A stretch of 64,000 nucleotides of DNA, taken from CAYQQJ01 sp964419935. GTDB lineage: Bacteria > Pseudomonadota > Gammaproteobacteria > Pseudomonadales > Cellvibrionaceae. The DNA lies in the NCBI GenBank assembly GCA_964419935.1, contig CAYQQJ010000005.1, positions 103,919 through 167,918 of the forward strand. The letters run 5' to 3'. Under the pieces are notes generated by a model. It worked only from the letters and a program-made list of their open reading frames with translations, was not told where the DNA came from and made no database searches. The translations under genes were made by a program, and so were the position numbers. Below, piece by piece: positions 36,007-44,032 of this stretch. Position 1 is the first letter of the stretch; each line of letters opens with the position of its first letter.

Positions 36007-36768
36007 ATGTCGAGCGCCACTTTGGCAAAACAAATTGAAAAGCTGGGTCCCTGGTTTCACAACCTTCATTTACCGGATGGTATACAAACGGCTCCGGAAC
36101 ATTTTCTGGGAGATTTTCCAAACTACAAGTGGAAACAGATCGCGCCTTTTTTACCGGGCCGCATGGCCGGATGGAAAGTGCTTGATATCGGTTGTAATGC
36201 AGGCTATTACAGTTTCGAACTAGCCAAGCGAGGTGCGGAGGTAACCGCTATCGATATCGATGAACGTTACCTGAAGCAGGCGCGCTGGGCTGCGGAAACA
36301 CTTGAACTGGATGACAAGATCGAATTTCGCAAAGCGGCGGTTTATCAACTGGCCGATGAGCAACAACAGTACGATCTGGTCTGGTTTATGGGCGTGCTCT
36401 ATCACTTGCGTTACCCCCTGCTCGCCCTGGATATCATCCGCAACTGCAGTAAAGGCCAGATGATTTTTCAGACAATGACGGCACCGGGAGACGAAGTTTT
36501 CTCCGCTGATGAGAATTATCAACTGGAACAGCGAGACGTTTTGAACAATGGGGGCTGGCCAAAAATGGCATTCATCGAACACCGCATTGCCAACGATCCG
36601 ACGAATTGGTGGGCGCCCAATCACGCCGGGGTCGGCGCACTGTTGCGCGCTGCCGGATTTACCGATATAGAACGCATCGCTCACGAGGTCTACTCATGCA
36701 AGGTAGCGCCCTCACCCGCCTTCGGTGCGGATGAGTTACAGGTAGCGCTAAACCGCCCCAAGCATTGA
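36007..36768 (+). CDS. SAM-dependent methyltransferase of a glycan cluster (TIGR04290-like)
   Basis: This 253-residue class I methyltransferase has VLDIGCNAGYYSFELAKRG (SAM motif I), EVTAIDIDERYLKQA (motif II) and WFMGVLYHLRYPLLALDII. The N-terminal YKWKQIAPFLPG region and overall plan recall CmoB. I associate the sequence with a family (TIGR04290) of methyltransferases in conserved glycosyltransferase/epimerase clusters; this is recall, not a search. The ATG has CTAGGAG seven bases upstream. It closes the plus-strand cluster. Confidence 0.78.
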   Translation: MSSATLAKQIEKLGPWFHNLHLPDGIQTAPEHFLGDFPNYKWKQIAPFLPGRMAGWKVLDIGCNAGYYSFELAKRGAEVTAIDIDERYLKQARWAAETLELDDKIEFRKAAVYQLADEQQQYDLVWFMGVLYHLRYPLLALDIIRNCSKGQMIFQTMTAPGDEVFSADENYQLEQRDVLNNGGWPKMAFIEHRIANDPTNWWAPNHAGVGALLRAAGFTDIERIAHEVYSCKVAPSPAFGADELQVALNRPKH

Positions 36769-36965
36769 TAGGCATAAGCCAAGCGGGAGAGAGTTGAATA
36801 GAGGGCGGCACCTCGCCGATGTGGTTTTATTTGAGGTTTCGGTGCCGGGTGCGCAGTTTGCATATTCACTTCGTGAGCGATAATGCCGCGTTTAAAAAGC
36901 ACCGCTCTCTCAGTTTCTATTTTCCAGGCTTTATTCAACGCACGTTTCGATCAGAGGAGATAACC

Positions 36966-37238
36966 ATGGGATCGCAATCAGCAACCACACGTGATCACGA
37001 GAAAATCCGGCAATGGGTTGAGGAGCGGGACGGGAAACCGGCGGTGGTCAAGGACACGGAATCCCGCGGCGACGGCACCGGCCTATTGCGTATTCGCTTT
37101 GATGATGCCGAAAATGATCTTCAGGATATTGAGTGGCAGGAATTTTTCGATACTTTTGATGACAAGGACCTCACCTTCCTCTACCAGGAAAGCATTGACG
37201 GCAGTCAAAGCCGGTTCTTCAAATTTGTCAGGGATTGA
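36966..37238 (+). CDS. Small acidic protein, often mislabelled as branching enzyme
   Basis: This 90-residue protein begins MGSQSATTRDHEKIRQWVEE and ends FLYQESIDGSQSRFFKFVRD, with DDAENDLQDIEWQEFFDTFD between. The IRxWVExRxGKPAxVKxT pattern is one I recall in short proteins that public annotations call hypothetical or, by error transfer, 1,4-alpha-glucan branching enzyme; it has no catalytic domain. The ATG at 36966 has AGGAG six bases upstream. It has no partner in an operon and may be a stress protein. The upstream 197 bases show nothing definite. Confidence 0.75.
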   Translation: MGSQSATTRDHEKIRQWVEERDGKPAVVKDTESRGDGTGLLRIRFDDAENDLQDIEWQEFFDTFDDKDLTFLYQESIDGSQSRFFKFVRD

Positions 37239-37314
37239 CTAACCGGCGTTCGGCCTCCAAAGCTGGAAGCCACGAAAGCGTCGCTAGCGGAGCTCGTTGA
37301 AGGACGACCTATCG

Positions 37315-37605
37315 CTACTGAGCGTCAAAGCGACGCTTTTCGAGCAGACTGACCGCCCTTCCCAAGCATAGGGACGCCAGGGCGATGCCAATGACGATTG
37401 CGAACTGGTAAACGCCCGGCATGCTGTTGTAGCTGCACACAAACACGCCTTGAGCAATGTCGCTGTTACCGGGACCGCAGGCGTAGCCAGAGCCCATCAC
37501 CATAGCGACGTAGTACAGCACCAGTCCGGCGACGGTTAACTGCAGAGGGCTATTCCAGATTTTGGCTTTGAGTTCGGTAGATATCAGAGTGGCTATTTTC
37601 GACAC
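37315..37605 (-). CDS. Small membrane protein, unknown function
   Basis: This small protein has two hydrophobic segments (LTVAGLVLYYVAMVMGSGYA and YQFAIVIGIALASLCLGRAV) separated by a loop with two Cys. Its function is not recognised. The start is uncertain: the GTG at 37605 gives 96 residues, with GAGG eleven bases upstream, whereas the open frame goes back to 37752 without conserved-looking sequence. It is downstream of the marC-like gene on the same strand. Confidence 0.45.
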   Translation of the reverse strand: MSKIATLISTELKAKIWNSPLQLTVAGLVLYYVAMVMGSGYACGPGNSDIAQGVFVCSYNSMPGVYQFAIVIGIALASLCLGRAVSLLEKRRFDAQ

Positions 37606-37804
37606 GTGTGTTCTAACCTCGAATTCTGAACAGAAAAACAGCCCATGCTGGACCGGTCTGTACAAAGAATAGTCAAGATTTTGAAAACCGTTGCCCAATT
37701 TCATCAGTTTGGGGAACAAATCACAGGAACACCTTGAGCCTGGGAGGCTCACTCCGCAGTTAGAAGAGTTATTGGGGGTTTAAGGGCCTTTGCGGGCTTA
37801 ACAG

Positions 37805-38440
37805 TTATAAAGCGACGAAAATCCCGCTTTGCGCGACGCCGTCGAAGATGAACTGAACTGCCAGCGCGGCCAGCAGCACCCCGAACACCCGGCTGATCAC
37901 GTGCATCCCGGTGATGCCCAGCACCTGCTGCATGCGCGCAGCAACCACAAATGCCACCAAAGTCAGGGCAAGAATCAATATCAAACAAACAATAACGGTC
38001 GCCTGAAGCCAAAACACCCCGTCAGTGTCCGCCATGAGCAGAATGGCGGCGCCCATTGCCCCGGGGCCGGCGATCAGTGGCGTGGCCACTGGAAATACCG
38101 CCAGATCCTGCTTTTCCGCGGCTTCCCGATTCTCCTCATAGGTCGTCGAGGTGCCACCGGACGACCGAGCGAAGACCATGTCTATACCAATCAAGAGCAG
38201 CAAAATTCCTCCCGATGCCCGCAACGCCGCCATGGAAATCCCCAGACTGCGGAGCAACGCCTCGCCGACCAGCGCAAACATCAGCAGTATTACGGAGGCA
38301 ATGAGCGTCCCTCGGATAGCCATGGAACGGCGGACATGAGGCGCCGATCCAGCTGTCAGAGCGGCGAAAATGGCGGCGCCGTCCAAGGGACCGATTGTGG
38401 CAAAGAACATAGTCAGGGCCACGATTGCGGTTTCGATCAT
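37805..38440 (-). CDS. MarC-family integral membrane protein
   Basis: This 211-residue protein of the MarC/UPF0056 family has about six membrane segments. Typical motifs are FFATIGPLDGAAIFAAL near the N-terminus, ASGGILLLLIGIDM and FPVATPLIAGPGAMGAAI. The family's transport substrate is unsettled. It follows the PGPGW-type gene and the LigD polymerase gene on the same strand. Confidence 0.88.
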   Translation of the reverse strand: MIETAIVALTMFFATIGPLDGAAIFAALTAGSAPHVRRSMAIRGTLIASVILLMFALVGEALLRSLGISMAALRASGGILLLLIGIDMVFARSSGGTSTTYEENREAAEKQDLAVFPVATPLIAGPGAMGAAILLMADTDGVFWLQATVIVCLILILALTLVAFVVAARMQQVLGITGMHVISRVFGVLLAALAVQFIFDGVAQSGIFVAL

Positions 38441-38521
38441 GCCCAGGATCCTTAGTTATCCGTCAACCTATTAGATGAACAGGCAATGTATTGCTGTATT
38501 GGAAGCTATTTGTGCAGCGGG

Positions 38522-38938
38522 TTAATGCTTGAGGTCGGTCTTCAGCGGCGCACGACCCGCTCGCCGCCTGAGCCAGTTAGCGCTGCGCAGAACCTGCTTG
38601 CGCATAATGATCCAGCGCTGCAAGCGGCGCTTTCCGGGGAACCTGAGCAGCATGATGCCAACAAGAATCGTGATGATACCCTGACCAGGCAATACCAGCA
38701 TCAGAAATCCCACGATTATCAAGCTAACGCCCAGTACACTTTTGAAGACTTCCCAGATAATTCTCAATGCGGGATGATGGTGTTTTCCCAGCCATTGATG
38801 CTGACGCTCCGCCACAAAATAATCCTCTGGAAGCCGTATGATCGCCATAGGTATGGCAACCAGTGTGACGATAAATGCCAACAGGGAAATTGCGGCCATC
38901 CACCACGCCAACATCTGGTGATCCTGAAGCCAGGACAT
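38522..38938 (-). CDS. Membrane protein with PGPGW-like segment
   Basis: This 138-residue protein has three hydrophobic segments. The segment LMLVLPGQGIITILVGIMLL resembles the PGPGW transmembrane motif with substituted residues, followed by basic LRFPGKRRLQRWIIMRK. No function is known. Its ATG directly follows the LigD-polymerase stop (TGAATG), so translation is coupled. Confidence 0.7.
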   Translation of the reverse strand: MSWLQDHQMLAWWMAAISLLAFIVTLVAIPMAIIRLPEDYFVAERQHQWLGKHHHPALRIIWEVFKSVLGVSLIIVGFLMLVLPGQGIITILVGIMLLRFPGKRRLQRWIIMRKQVLRSANWLRRRAGRAPLKTDLKH

Positions 38939-39889
38939 TCAGTTGTCATCCAATGAGTCGATCATCTTTCTGGTGATTCCCTGACGCAGGCCAAAATAAT
39001 TCGCCCATGGATCCTGTCCCAGGCTGTCAATTCGCTCCCGAATATTCTCCACGCAGTATTCCTGTGGGGACGACAGCGCCTCTAACTCGTCCCATGCCAA
39101 GGGCGTCGCCACAGGAGCCGCAGGTTTACTCCGTGTGGAGTAGCAACAAATGCTTGTGGCCCCGCGGCTATTGCGCAGGTAGTCTATGAAAATTCTGTTC
39201 TTGCGCCTTGCTTTGGAGGCGGTAGCCACATACTTGCGCGGGTGCGTTTGCGCCAGCTTTTGCGCCACAGCCTTGCAGAATGCTTTGGCTTCGTCCCAAG
39301 TATGGCGACGAACAATTGGAATAACAACATGTAAACCTTTTCCGCCACTGGTACGCACGAAAGCCTCAAGTCCAAGCTCCGCCAGAAAACCCCGTACTTC
39401 GATGGCCGCCCGCTTGACTTCGGACCAGGCAAGACCTTGATCGGGATCCAGGTCGAATACCAGCGTATCGGGTTTTTCCAATTGATCGATGCGGCTCCCC
39501 CAGGCGTGAATTTCCAACGTGCCCATTTGTACCAGAGCAATCAGTCCTGGCACATCTTTGACGTACGCATAGGTGGCGCTAGTGGATTTGCCGCTGCGAC
39601 CACTTTTCTCGGTGATCTGTACCGGTCTGATGGCGTCATCAAAACTGTCGCCGAGGTGCTTCTGAAAAAAGCAGTGACGATTATGACCTTGGGGGCATCG
39701 CACCAACGTCAGTGGCCGATTGGCGATGAAGGGCAGAATGAACTCGCCCATGTCTGCGTAGTAGCTGGCCAGGTCCATTTTGCTGATTTCAGATTGTCCA
39801 TAAAGCAACTTCTCTGGGTGACTCAAAGTGATGCCCGCCACCTCGACCGGCACTGAGATTTCCCTTGTTTGTGTTTGCAGAAGGCTCAT
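38939..39889 (-). CDS. Stand-alone LigD-type polymerase (PolDom) protein
   Basis: This 316-residue protein corresponds to the archaeo-eukaryotic primase-like polymerase domain of LigD, used in bacterial end joining for gap filling. ISKMDLASYYADMGEFILP, RPLTLVRCPQG, LVFDLDPDQGLAWSEV (the DLD metal ligands), RTSGGKGLHVVIPI and RRKNRIFIDYLRNSRGATS are visible. There is no ligase or nuclease domain and no Ku gene in the window, so it either works with unlinked LigD/Ku or acts independently. It lies directly after a Rho-N-like small protein gene. Confidence 0.88.
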   Translation of the reverse strand: MSLLQTQTREISVPVEVAGITLSHPEKLLYGQSEISKMDLASYYADMGEFILPFIANRPLTLVRCPQGHNRHCFFQKHLGDSFDDAIRPVQITEKSGRSGKSTSATYAYVKDVPGLIALVQMGTLEIHAWGSRIDQLEKPDTLVFDLDPDQGLAWSEVKRAAIEVRGFLAELGLEAFVRTSGGKGLHVVIPIVRRHTWDEAKAFCKAVAQKLAQTHPRKYVATASKARRKNRIFIDYLRNSRGATSICCYSTRSKPAAPVATPLAWDELEALSSPQEYCVENIRERIDSLGQDPWANYFGLRQGITRKMIDSLDDN

Positions 39890-39906
39890 TTTCGCTGCTC
39901 TTTCTG

Positions 39907-40167
39907 TCAGTGGTGTCGAAGTGCATTGATAAGCTCAGACTTATCCATTTTTGAGCGATTCCCGATTCCAACCTCTTTCGCCTTTTCATACAGATCCGAC
40001 TTTTTCCAGTCCTCATAGGCCGAGGAATGCCCGCCCTTTGAAGCGGACTTGTGACGGTCAGAATTGGCTATACGTGCTGCTTTGGATTTGCTCATTCCTT
40101 TTTCCCTCAGCGCTTCATATTGCTCGTCATCCTTGATTTGATTGCCGTGATTTTTTGTCGCTGCCAT
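39907..40167 (-). CDS. Rho-N-like small protein
   Basis: This 86-residue basic protein ends with SDLYEKAKEVGIGNRSKMDK and SELINALRHH, a Rho termination factor N-terminal (SAP-like) helix-loop-helix of the type LYExAKExxIxGRSKMxKxELI. The first half has MSKSKAARIAN. Such short Rho-N proteins often occur beside LigD or Ku genes. It is translated just before the polymerase gene (17 bases apart). A nucleic acid-binding role is inferred. Confidence 0.78.
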   Translation of the reverse strand: MAATKNHGNQIKDDEQYEALREKGMSKSKAARIANSDRHKSASKGGHSSAYEDWKKSDLYEKAKEVGIGNRSKMDKSELINALRHH

Positions 40168-40524
40168 TATCTATGCCCTCTCCGCGTATTCAGTCGTAAT
40201 ACTTGGCACAGAAGGCAATTTTCGATCCATTCAACAATTGTGTTCGCCAACGAGCTCCCGTGGAAATTTTTCCTGTTGCGCTAAAGACTGACTATTCGTC
40301 CCTTCTGCCAGACTACAATTTATAGCATTTGCAAGCTTCCGGTAAGGTTTACACAATATCTTCAGGGAATTAACGAATCTTTTCCAACGTGCGTACAGGA
40401 TGCGTCACGAGGCACATTTCCGCCGGGAAATCCTGTCTCGAAAAATCATCGGCTGGCACGAACGAAGCAGACAACCGCTCGTTCAAAAAAGCGCCCTGCC
40501 ACCACCGCCTTCGGAGGATTTTTT
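40168..40524. other. Intergenic region, divergent promoters expected
   Basis: These 357 bases separate the divergent Rho-N gene and the dehydrogenase fusion gene, so both should have promoters here. No convincing sigma-70 pair, repeat or RNA gene was recognised. Confidence 0.4.
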
Positions 40525-42378
40525 ATGAAGCGTTCCTTGCTTTCCGTATTAATCAGTAGCTCGTGCGTGGGCATTTGCGCCGCCCTCGTCGGCACGTCAT
40601 CTATGGCTCAATCTGTATCGCAGCAATTCGATAAGGATCGGCCGCCAGACGTGCCGGATATCAAAATCGTGGGACATATTGTAAAGCCACGAGCTCTGGA
40701 GCTGACCGACGAGCGCCTGGCACAGTTGCGCTTAGCTGATGGGTTTGAGATCACCGTTTTCGCAGAGAATTTGATCGACCCCCGCATGCTTGCTGTCGCT
40801 GACAATGGCGCTGTGTTTGTCACCCGCCGTGCGACAGGCGACTTGATACGTGTGGCTGACGAAGACGGTGATGGCGTCTCCGATACACAGACGCTTGTCG
40901 CACATCGGCCAGGCTTGCATGGCATCGCCATCAATGGAACCGAGCTCTATCTGGTTACGGTAAAAGAGCTTTATAAAACCACCATTCAACCCAACGGCGA
41001 GTTGGCACCACTGGAACTGCTACTGAATGATCTGCCGGACGGGGGGCAGCATGCCAACCGCACCCTCACCATCGGCCCGGATGGCTTGTTATACCTGTCT
41101 GTCGGATCCACTTGCAACGCCTGCGCAGAGAGCAACCCTGAAAATGCCACCATTCTTCAGATAGCGCCGGATGGGTCGAACCGGACCATCTTTGCCTCGG
41201 GCTTGCGCAATACCATCGGCTTCGGGTTCGCGCCGGGAAGCGACGCCCTCTACGGTATGGATCATGGCATCGATTGGCTGGGGGACAATGAACAGCACGA
41301 AGAGTTAAATCACATCGTTAAGTACGGCCACTACGGCTGGCCCTATATATACGGCGATGGCCACTATAACCCCGCTGACAAGCCGCCTGCGGGACTAGGC
41401 TGGTCCGACTGGGCGGCGCAAAGCATCAACCCCGCCGGGCTCTATACGCCCCATGCGGCTCCCATGCAAATGGTTTTTTATACCGGCGAACAGTTTCCGG
41501 AGAATTTTCGCGGTGACGCCTTCGTTGCTATGCGCGGCTCCTGGAATCGCAAACCGCCTTCGGGGTATGAAGTGGTGCGCATCGACTTCGACGGCGGGAA
41601 GCCGGTTTCATTTGAACCCTTTGTCACCAACTTTTTGATGATGGATGACGGCACGTGGGGTCACATGGGGCGCTTGGCCGGTATGGCACAAACCGCTGAT
41701 GGCGCACTGCTGTTAAGCGACGATGAAAATGGGGTTATCTACCGCATAGCCTACACCGGTGAAACTACGGCGGATGAATCCCCCGCAGCACTGCAACCTA
41801 CCAACGCAGACGGAGCCACTATTCAAATGACCAACACATCCGCAGTTCCACCGGCACAATCAACCTCATCACAACTCGCCATCGATGCCCTGGTAGGCGA
41901 CGCAACAACACTGCAAGTCTCTTCACCGGCGTTTGATGATGGTGCCCGGATTCCCGATGTGTTTGCCGCTGAACATGACAACATATCGCCGCCAATCGAA
42001 TGGCAGCCAGCACCAGAGACCACGAAAACCTACGCGATTATTATGGAAGATCCGGATGCACCGCAGGACTCGCCCTTTGTCCATTGGCTTGCCTACAATA
42101 TCCCTGCGAAGGTAACGGCACTGGACAAGGCGCTACCGCCGGAACCTGCCCTCGAAAAGCCCGAGGGGACGCTACAGGGCCGGAATGATCACGGCTCGAT
42201 CGGGTACTTCGGCCCGCGGCCTCCCGTCGGTGATTCTCCCCATCATTATCACATACAAGTTTTTGCACTCGATGCCGAGCTCGAACTCAATCATGGAGCT
42301 ACCCGAGCCGAACTCGTCGAGGCCATGACGGGCCACGTGGTGGCAACCGGTAGCTTTACCGGTACTTATCAGCGTTAA
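40525..42378 (+). CDS. Exported sugar dehydrogenase/PEBP (YbhB) fusion
   Basis: This 617-residue protein has a signal peptide (MKRSLLSVLISSS through SSMAQS) and is probably periplasmic. Residues ~65-410 form a glucose/sorbosone dehydrogenase-like beta-propeller with HGIAINGTELYLVTV, RTLTIGPDGLLYLSVGS, FASGLRNTIGFGFAPG and GMDHGIDWLGDN. After a Thr/Ala/Ser linker, residues ~463-617 are a YbhB/YbcL (PEBP) domain with YAIIMEDPDAP, PFVHWLAYNIP and HHYHIQVFAL. PQQ would be the expected cofactor, but no PQQ genes are in the window. The ATG has GGAGG seven bases upstream, and a strong terminator follows. Confidence 0.87.
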   Translation: MKRSLLSVLISSSCVGICAALVGTSSMAQSVSQQFDKDRPPDVPDIKIVGHIVKPRALELTDERLAQLRLADGFEITVFAENLIDPRMLAVADNGAVFVTRRATGDLIRVADEDGDGVSDTQTLVAHRPGLHGIAINGTELYLVTVKELYKTTIQPNGELAPLELLLNDLPDGGQHANRTLTIGPDGLLYLSVGSTCNACAESNPENATILQIAPDGSNRTIFASGLRNTIGFGFAPGSDALYGMDHGIDWLGDNEQHEELNHIVKYGHYGWPYIYGDGHYNPADKPPAGLGWSDWAAQSINPAGLYTPHAAPMQMVFYTGEQFPENFRGDAFVAMRGSWNRKPPSGYEVVRIDFDGGKPVSFEPFVTNFLMMDDGTWGHMGRLAGMAQTADGALLLSDDENGVIYRIAYTGETTADESPAALQPTNADGATIQMTNTSAVPPAQSTSSQLAIDALVGDATTLQVSSPAFDDGARIPDVFAAEHDNISPPIEWQPAPETTKTYAIIMEDPDAPQDSPFVHWLAYNIPAKVTALDKALPPEPALEKPEGTLQGRNDHGSIGYFGPRPPVGDSPHHYHIQVFALDAELELNHGATRAELVEAMTGHVVATGSFTGTYQR

Positions 42379-42389
42379 GTCAATGTGGA

Positions 42390-42424
42390 ACGAGAAACCC
42401 GGTGCCGCCGGGTTTCTCGTCTTT
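42390..42424 (+). terminator. Rho-independent terminator after the dehydrogenase fusion
   Basis: A perfect 13-base stem, ACGAGAAACCCGG (42390-42402) and CCGGGTTTCTCGT (42408-42420), with a five-base loop TGCCG is followed by CTTTT. It lies 12 bases after the stop at 42378. Confidence 0.85.
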
Positions 42425-42521
42425 TGCCATGTCAACGCAATCCAACAGCAATCAAGAATGCGCCTTCACCATTGGGTTCGCCATTTGGCATCCACCATTC
42501 CCTGTTTACCATTCACCGCCC

Positions 42522-42851
42522 TTAAGCCACCATTTTCCAACATTCCTGGGCGCAGTTGCGACAGGCATCGGCACACTCGCGGCAGTGATCATGATCGTAA
42601 GTTTCACAAATTTTTGCGCATATATCACAAACTTCAGCACAGGCGCGGCAAATAGCTGTAACACAATCGCTGCCGCGCGTCATGGCGCTCACAGCAAGGT
42701 TACAGATCTCGGCACAATCAAGATCCGTGCGTATGCAGTCCGCCATCATTTTCGGTTCCGGCTCATCCAGACAAGCTGTGGCGCAACGATTACAGGCTAT
42801 TGCACAGGCCTGACACGCAGTGATGCAGATCATAAATTTTTCATGTGACAC
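42522..42851 (-). CDS. Cys-rich four-helix copper-binding protein (Csp-like)
   Basis: This 109-residue protein has a Cys-rich pattern (CITACQACAIACNRCATACL, then CAEICNLAV, CRACAEVCDICAKIC, CRECADACRNCAQEC) of the DUF326/Csp family of four-helix bundles that store Cu(I). No signal peptide is present, so it is the cytosolic (Csp3-like) type. I choose the GTG at 42851 because AGGAGG lies five bases upstream; the frame stays open from a TTG at 42869. Conserved His and Cys could also bind other soft metals. Confidence 0.85.
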   Translation of the reverse strand: MSHEKFMICITACQACAIACNRCATACLDEPEPKMMADCIRTDLDCAEICNLAVSAMTRGSDCVTAICRACAEVCDICAKICETYDHDHCRECADACRNCAQECWKMVA

Positions 42852-42916
42852 ATTGGCCTCCTCGAACAAATCAACTGATATCGTGTGTGGAAATTTCCTG
42901 CTGCTCTACAAATAGT

Positions 42917-43150
42917 TCAATGTGGCGCCAAGGGATCCACTCCGGTTGAGTGCTGGTCGCTATTGGTGAACGGATCATCCATTTCAGCATTGGCTTCTGC
43001 AAGGCTGGATCGAGATGTCTTGTGGTTCTTCTGGTTGCACACAATTGCCGTCGCGGCTCCCAGTATCGCGCCTAGAACGAACATTTTTCCGCCGCGGTGT
43101 GAATTCCCGTGAATCGCATCCATGGCTGTGTGGCGTCGTTTGGAAAACAT
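42917..43150 (-). CDS. Small single-pass membrane protein, unknown function
   Basis: This 77-residue protein has a basic, His-rich N-terminus (MFSKRRHTAMDAIHGNSHRG), one hydrophobic segment (MFVLGAILGAATAIVC) and an acidic polar tail. The ATG has AGGAGG five bases upstream, which makes it credible as a gene. It is upstream of the Csp-like gene by 65 bases and may be cotranscribed. I do not recognise a family. Confidence 0.6.
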   Translation of the reverse strand: MFSKRRHTAMDAIHGNSHRGGKMFVLGAILGAATAIVCNQKNHKTSRSSLAEANAEMDDPFTNSDQHSTGVDPLAPH

Positions 43151-43500
43151 TTTTACCTCCTCGTACTCCGATTGTCGAACCGATTGTTAAACAAGTTAAG
43201 CTTAAGTGGCTTCTTGCGCCAGATATATCATCCTCATCGTAAATGATGCAGGGCTGCAACAAGTGACGCGAGGGATCCTCCACACACAAATGCTTCTAAC
43301 GAGTGATCTGCGCCGGTCTTTATCAATCAAGCTTCATGCCCAACCGCTCGTTTTCCAGAATCATTCTCAAGCGCCGCCGACTGGCATACGGGTTGCTACC
43401 GTTAGAGCGCTGGCAGACGAGCAAATATGTTCGCAATGGTTTGATTCGACTGCTTACCGATTTTTTACCAGTGCTTTTTCTTTTTTCTGGAGGTGCAGTT
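43151..43500. other. Intergenic region without recognised gene
   Basis: These 350 bases separate the small membrane protein from the KGG gene. A frame open from 43303 into the KGG gene encodes a basic peptide that looks non-conserved. No promoter, repeat or RNA gene was recognised. Confidence 0.35.
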
Positions 43501-43845
43501 ATGGCAACACCAAGGGAACCTACATCTGGTACACAAAAACCGAGAGCCCAGGGATTTGCATCCATGGACCCTCAGCGGCAGAGAGAAATCTCTTCGAAAG
43601 GCGGCAAGAGCGCTCATCAAAAGGGGAAAGCGCATGAATTCAGCTCGGAGGAGGCGCGCCGTGCCGGTTCGAAAGGTGGTCGAATCGCTCATGAACGTGG
43701 CAACGCCCATGAATTTACGTCCGAGGAGGCGCGCAAAGCTGGAGAGAAAGGAGGAAAAGCAGCACACGCGCGCGGTACGGCTCACGAGTTCAGTTCAGAT
43801 GAAGCTCGCGAAGCCGGTCGCAAAGGTGGACGCACCCGACATTAG
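43501..43845 (+). CDS. KGG-repeat stress protein (YciG-like)
   Basis: This 114-residue hydrophilic protein is built of three ~24-residue repeats of the form AHxxGxAHEFSSEEARxAGxKGG (43610-43845). The first unit is preceded by MDPQRQREISSKGGKSAHQK. KGG proteins are general-stress products controlled by RpoS in relatives. The ATG at 43501 has GGAGG seven bases upstream. In P. aeruginosa a KGG protein sits in the same trehalose/stress region as I recall. Confidence 0.88.
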   Translation: MATPREPTSGTQKPRAQGFASMDPQRQREISSKGGKSAHQKGKAHEFSSEEARRAGSKGGRIAHERGNAHEFTSEEARKAGEKGGKAAHARGTAHEFSSDEAREAGRKGGRTRH

Positions 43846-43927
43846 CATATTCTTCATGCTTGAATATTCGTCGAACGGTAGTTGTAGAGAGGATAGCTAA
43901 AGGAGGGCTAGTTGCAGGATGACAGCT

Positions 43928-43961
43928 GCAGAACTGGCGGCGTTCGCGCCGCCAGTTCTGC
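43928..43961. terminator. 15-bp hairpin with TTCG tetraloop between converging genes
   Basis: GCAGAACTGGCGGCG (43928-43942), TTCG loop, CGCCGCCAGTTCTGC (43947-43961) form a perfect 15-base stem capped by the exceptionally stable C(UUCG)G loop. It lies between the convergent KGG and phospholipase D genes. There is no T-run on either side, so it may stabilise 3' ends or end transcription weakly rather than act as a classical terminator. Confidence 0.5.
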
Positions 43962-44032
43962 GCATCCGCATGCACTTACAAGATAATAAAGGAATACACA
44001 GTAACCACTCCCCGCCCTGCCCCTTTTGTTAC

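Noticed and set aside
36007..36768. cmoB (tRNA uridine modification) assignment
   Set aside because: The protein is shorter than CmoB (~320 residues) and lies in a glycan cluster without cmoA; only the methyltransferase core is shared.
43303..43500. 66-codon N-terminal extension of the KGG gene
   Set aside because: The ATG at 43501 has GGAGG at ideal spacing and the KGG family starts there; the extension is unconserved-looking.
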